In this document: positions 60,664 to 64,000 of the stretch, piece after piece
Position numbering within the stretch: the first letter of the stretch is position 1
Layout of the letters: every line of letters starts with the position of its first letter
From: Aldehydirespirator sp965117015
Lineage (GTDB): Bacteria > Actinomycetota > Acidimicrobiia > Acidimicrobiales > Aldehydirespiratoraceae
Direction: 5' to 3'
NCBI GenBank assembly: GCA_965117015.1
Contig: OZ220747.1
Span: 124,001-188,000 of the forward strand
Length of the DNA stretch: 64,000 nt
Position numbers and translations under genes: made by a program
Notes under the pieces: model-generated
Seen by the model: the letters and a program-made list of their open reading frames with translations, nothing else
What the model was told of the DNA's origin: nothing
Databases searched by the model: none

Positions 60664-62283
60664 CTACGGGACGATGTCGATGAGGTCGGTGAGCGGTACG
60701 TTCTCGCCGTTGCCGACGTCGGGATCGAACGTCGTGAGCCGGTACAGGTCGCGGGCGCCGAGCTTGGTGGGCGACAGCGAGTTGGCGGGGGCACCGGGCA
60801 GAACGAAGTCCGTCAGGGTGTAGGCCGCCTGCTCGAATGTCTCCGGCGTGAGGTCCGGACCGGCCGCGGCCGCGATCTGCACGAACAGCGACAGATGGCC
60901 GCAGTAGCGGCGGACCGGGTTGAACCAGTTCTCGTCATCGTCGGCCAGATCGGCTGTGGGCCGCAGGTCGGCGCCGATGCCGGCTTCGTTGACCACCCGC
61001 ACGCAGTCCTGGAACACGTCGTCGTTCCAGATGTCGAGTTCGGAGGGTCCGTCAGAGGCGATGGCGCCCCGAGCCCACTCGTGGTCGAAGGTCTCTCCGA
61101 GATTGTTGAGCCCGGCCGCGTTGTTGCTCCAGATGGTCACCGAATCGAGCAGCCCGTTCAAGCCCAGGCCCCGGATGGTGGCGGCCGGGTTGCCATTGAT
61201 CATCACGGTGTCGGCCCCATCGGCCCTGATCCGTTCGGAGATGACCTGCATCAACTGGTCCTGAGCAGCGGTGTCGCCGTCGTTGGCGTCGAGGACGGCC
61301 TTGCCCACCACCTCGATTCCACGCGCGTCAAGCCCCTCGAGCACCAGAGGCTCGTCGCCTGTGGAGGCCTGGTGCGACACCACGAACACCCTGGTCCCGT
61401 CGGCTCTGCCGGTCTGGACCAGCAGGTCGAGGAGGTTGGACGTGTGATCCTCGGTGCTGGGCTCCACGTTGAACCACGGAGCGGTGGTCTGGGCCAGCTC
61501 GTCGGGGGTTTGCTCGCCACCCACGAGCGGAGTGTTGTTGGTCCCGGCGAAACAGGGGTCGGCGGTGCCGGCCAACGGGCCGACGAATCCGAGCACGGCC
61601 GCGAACACCTCGTTGTCCTGCGTGAGAACCGTGCACGCCCGTTCCGCGTCGGCGGCGTCGATGGGGTTGTAGTAGTCGTAGACGCCCACGACGCTGCGGC
61701 CCAGGATCCCGCCGTTGGCGTTCAGGTCGTCGACCAGGGCCTGGAAGACGCCCTGCTGGTCGCCCCAGCCTGCGGCCGTGAGCCCCATCTCCTGCAGGAG
61801 TGCGAAGTTGAGCATCGAGACGCCGATCGTGATCGTGTCGGAAGTCACGCCCTTCCACGACGCAGTGAGAGGGGCATCGGCTGTCATGTTCGGGGCCAAG
61901 CCGCTCCACCCCACGGGTGCCGCGGCTTCCTCGGCGGGTTCATCGACCGCGGTCTCTGCGGTCTCCTCGTCGGCCTGCTCGGTTGCACTGCCGGACTCGG
62001 CCGGCTCGGACGCTGACTCGGTCGGTTCGGCATCTCCGTCCGACGGCGTGTCCGTCTCTTCGACTGAGCTGTCGGTGTCCGAGCTGTCGCTGCTCGAGCT
62101 GTCAGAGCTCGAGCTGTCGCCGCTGGAGCTGTCGACCTCGGTGCTCTCGCTGCCGGTGTCCGGTGTCGACGCCTCGTCGTCTGCTTCGTCACCGCCACCG
62201 CAGGCCGCCGCGACCAGAGCCAGCGCGGCAACCAAGACCACCGCTTTCGCCCGAAGTTCGCTCTGTGTCCGCTTCTTGATCAT
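60664..62283 (-). CDS. Second ABC substrate-binding lipoprotein (Liv type)
   Basis: 539 aa from the ATG at 62283; a GTG at 62289 has a closer AAGGAG and is also possible. Lipobox VAAAC, then a tether of Ser/Asp/Glu repeats (SSSGDSSSSDSSSSDSSD) of about 100 residues, then a type 1 binding fold: TITIGVSMLNFALLQEMGLT, DDLNANGGILGRSVVGVYDY, AAVLGFVGPLAGTADPCFAG and NGNPAATIRGLGLNGLLDSV. Distinct from the first lipoprotein in ligand domain sequence. It ends 32 bp from the convergent neighbour and follows the second permease-ATPase fusion, its likely partner. Confidence 0.85.
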   Translation of the reverse strand: MIKKRTQSELRAKAVVLVAALALVAAACGGGDEADDEASTPDTGSESTEVDSSSGDSSSSDSSSSDSSDTDSSVEETDTPSDGDAEPTESASEPAESGSATEQADEETAETAVDEPAEEAAAPVGWSGLAPNMTADAPLTASWKGVTSDTITIGVSMLNFALLQEMGLTAAGWGDQQGVFQALVDDLNANGGILGRSVVGVYDYYNPIDAADAERACTVLTQDNEVFAAVLGFVGPLAGTADPCFAGTNNTPLVGGEQTPDELAQTTAPWFNVEPSTEDHTSNLLDLLVQTGRADGTRVFVVSHQASTGDEPLVLEGLDARGIEVVGKAVLDANDGDTAAQDQLMQVISERIRADGADTVMINGNPAATIRGLGLNGLLDSVTIWSNNAAGLNNLGETFDHEWARGAIASDGPSELDIWNDDVFQDCVRVVNEAGIGADLRPTADLADDDENWFNPVRRYCGHLSLFVQIAAAAGPDLTPETFEQAAYTLTDFVLPGAPANSLSPTKLGARDLYRLTTFDPDVGNGENVPLTDLIDIVP

Positions 62284-62362
62284 CGACACCGTGCTCCTTG
62301 AGTGAGTTCTCTGGTCCAGTGGCGGGGATTCGCGCACACGGACTGCCTCCGACGAGCGGCGC

Positions 62363-62368
62363 AGTATA
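62363..62368 (-). promoter_or_regulatory. Candidate -10 element upstream of the second binding lipoprotein
   Basis: Minus-strand TATACT, 80 bases before the ATG of the lipoprotein gene, lies in the 107-bp gap after the permease-ATPase gene. No good -35 is seen. It would give the lipoprotein its own transcript in addition to operon read-through. Confidence 0.3.
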
Positions 62369-62390
62369 CCGAATCGCCTAGGTGGCCCGG

Positions 62391-64000
62391 CTAGCCCGTG
62401 GCCGCGTCAGCGGTGCCGAGGTAGCTGGCGACGACCAGCGGGTCGTTCCTGACCTCGTCGGGAGTGCCCGCCGAGATCACCGACCCGGACTCCAGGCAAT
62501 ACACCCGATCGCTCACTCCCATGATCACCGTCATGTCGTGCTCGATCAGCAGGATTCCGGCACCCAGCTCGCTGCGGATCCGGCGGACAAGGGGCGCGAA
62601 CGCCTCGGTCTCGCGCTGGGCGACGCCGGCAGTGGGCTCGTCCAGGCACAACACCCGGGCGTCGAGCGCCAGCAGGCCGGCCAACTCGACAATGCGCCGG
62701 GAGCCAGTGGACAGGTCCGACACGTAGTGGTCGGCGTGGGCACCCAGGCCGAACCAGTCGATCAGCTCGTCAGCCTCGGCACGGCGGCGTCTCTCGTTGA
62801 CCAGAGTGTGGGGCAGGTGCAGCGCAGTTGAGATGAACGGCGTGCGGCCCCTGGCCTCCAGCGCCACCATCACCGTCTCACGCACGGTCAGCTCCGGGAA
62901 CAGCGTGGCTCCCTGGAACGTCCGACCCAGACCGGCACTGGCTCGGCGCGCGGCCGACACGCCGGTCAGGTCCCGCCCCATCAGCTCTACGCGGCCCTCG
63001 CATCTGACCATCCCGCCGACCGCGTTCATCAGGGTGGTCTTGCCGGCGCCGTTCGTGCCGATCAGGCCGACGATCTCATCGCGGTGCACCTCGACGCTGA
63101 CCTGCGACACGGCTTGATTGCCGCCGAAGCGCACCGACACGTTCTCTGCCCGCATCACGACCTCACCGGCATCATCACCGTCAGCCCGGTCCCGGCGGCT
63201 CAGGCTGGCCGGCGAGGCCATCCTGGCACCAGGAGTATCTTCAGCCGGCAGTCGGGATGCGAGCCAGTTCAGCAGTCCGTCCCGGGCTGTATAGACCACC
63301 TGGATGAAGCCGCCGGGCAGGTACATGATGATGACCAGCAGCCCGATGCTCGACGTGAACAGCGGCACCAGATCGTTGTCGCCGAAGAAGGCCGGCATTC
63401 CCTCGACCCACACTGCGCCCAGCACCGCGCCGGTGACCGAGCCCAGCCCTCCGATCACGGCCATGCCGACGACCCGCAGGGAGTCCTCTACCTGGAACAG
63501 CACCTGCGAGAAGCGGATGTTCTGCACCAAGCCGCCCAGCAGCGCGCCCCCGAAGCCGGCGAGCCCCCCGGCCAGACCGAACGCGGTGAGCTTCGCCCTG
63601 GTCGGGCTCACGGTGTAGGCGGAGGCACCGGCCGCGTTGTCACGCACCGCGATGGTGGAGCGGCCGATGCCACTGCGCCGCAGTCTCGACACCACGGCAT
63701 AGGCGATCACGAAGCCACCCAGCGTGAAGTAGTAGTACGACCGCTGGGACGAGAGATCGACGCCGAACAGCGTGCCCCGTTGGTAGGGAACGCTCGAACT
63801 GCTCCCGCCGGTGAAGAACGGTCGGCGGAACAGGTACTGGGTCGATGCGATCGAGAACGCGAACGTGCTCACCGCCAGCATCAGGCCGCGCACCCGCAGC
63901 GCTCCAGCGCCGATCAGCAAGGCCACCAGGGCGGTGAACAGGGTCGCCAGCAGGATCGACACCACGAAGGGCACCCCGGCCGCCTCCAAGTCGATCAGGC
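62391..64000 (-). CDS. LivM-LivG permease-ATPase fusion (5' end outside the window)
   Basis: At least 536 aa; the frame is still open at the right edge, so the start is missing. The visible N-terminal part is a LivM-like permease (ALRVRGLMLAVSTFAFSIAS, RSGIGRSTIAVRDNAAGASA, VVGMAVIGGLGSVTGAVLGA, SSIGLLVIIMYLPGGFIQVV). After a short linker comes a LivG ATPase with Walker A GTNGAGKTT, GLGRTFQGATLFPELTVRET, signature LSTGSRR, Walker B VLCLDEPTAGVAQ and H-loop LIEHDMTVIMG. It is clearly paralogous to the fusion at 53528-56449. Whether a LivH part is also fused cannot be seen. Confidence 0.9.
   Translation of the reverse strand, partial: LIDLEAAGVPFVVSILLATLFTALVALLIGAGALRVRGLMLAVSTFAFSIASTQYLFRRPFFTGGSSSSVPYQRGTLFGVDLSSQRSYYYFTLGGFVIAYAVVSRLRRSGIGRSTIAVRDNAAGASAYTVSPTRAKLTAFGLAGGLAGFGGALLGGLVQNIRFSQVLFQVEDSLRVVGMAVIGGLGSVTGAVLGAVWVEGMPAFFGDNDLVPLFTSSIGLLVIIMYLPGGFIQVVYTARDGLLNWLASRLPAEDTPGARMASPASLSRRDRADGDDAGEVVMRAENVSVRFGGNQAVSQVSVEVHRDEIVGLIGTNGAGKTTLMNAVGGMVRCEGRVELMGRDLTGVSAARRASAGLGRTFQGATLFPELTVRETVMVALEARGRTPFISTALHLPHTLVNERRRRAEADELIDWFGLGAHADHYVSDLSTGSRRIVELAGLLALDARVLCLDEPTAGVAQRETEAFAPLVRRIRSELGAGILLIEHDMTVIMGVSDRVYCLESGSVISAGTPDEVRNDPLVVASYLGTADAATG

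Overview
The window looks like chromosomal DNA from a high-GC actinobacterium, most plausibly class Acidimicrobiia or a close relative. This rests on GC-rich third codon positions throughout, GTG/TTG starts, many ATGA/GTGA start-stop overlaps, a DUF222-HNH gene, phosphatidylinositol-mannoside genes, and a gene order (pyrR; nusB-efp-pepP-aroB-aroE-mltG-ruvX-alaS; rarA-aspS-hisS-relA-secF-secD-yajC; ruvB-ruvA-ruvC-yebC-pdxT-pdxS; pimA-patA-pgsA) that I recall as the same backbone as mycobacteria. The taxon is inference; no rRNA or marker search was possible.

Layout. 1-5066: pyrR with a recognisable PyrR-binding RNA hairpin, an amino-acid-type binding lipoprotein, an AbrB/PIN-like toxin-antitoxin pair, a DUF222-HNH nuclease that appears to be read from a leaderless mRNA, a SnoaL-like protein and a GNAT acetyltransferase. 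4485-37059: almost unbroken minus-strand housekeeping cluster covering transcription and translation (nusB, efp, alaS, aspS, hisS, tgt, queA), shikimate pathway (aroB, aroE), cell wall (mltG), stringent response (relA), Sec export (secD, secF, yajC), Holliday-junction processing (ruvX, rarA, ruvA, ruvB, ruvC), vitamin B6 (pdxS, pdxT), and phosphatidylinositol mannoside lipids (pgsA, patA, pimA). 37098-43047: an accessory block of three short-chain dehydrogenases, an acetoacetate-decarboxylase-like protein and a molybdopterin oxidoreductase. 43106-49391: dtd, an EamA exporter, then an XdhC-YHS fusion and a coxM-coxS-coxL aerobic CO dehydrogenase operon. 49518-53459: an MFS exporter, a SnoaL-like protein, a cupin and a TauE-like permease in a tightly overlapping plus-strand run, followed by an MscS channel. 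53528-64000: two related branched-chain-amino-acid-type (Liv) ABC systems with extensive gene fusion.

Most interesting points. (1) At 56469-58688 an MFS transporter is fused in frame to a LivF-type ABC ATPase, directly upstream of one polypeptide that carries LivH, LivM and LivG domains; a second LivM-LivG fusion lies at the right edge, and two large binding lipoproteins sit between them. (2) CoxL carries the AYRCSFR active-site loop and the operon has M-S-L order, both marks of form I, genuine CO-oxidising enzymes. (3) The tRNA-guanine transglycosylase has lost all three zinc-binding cysteines while keeping the histidine and catalytic motifs, beside an intact queA. (4) An M48-like membrane protein has lost every HExxH residue. 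(5) Several non-coding elements stand out: a 51-bp nested palindrome after aroE, a tandem pair of 52-bp elements that can fold in two exclusive ways, divergent leaderless promoters around a 12-bp palindrome, and a TA operator-like inverted repeat.

Start sites were chosen by overlap with the upstream stop, ribosome-binding site and family length; ranges of transmembrane segments are by eye. No intergenic stretch exceeds 300 bases; the largest are about 603-808, 2325-2565 and 58689-58900. No tRNA, rRNA, CRISPR array or insertion sequence was seen.
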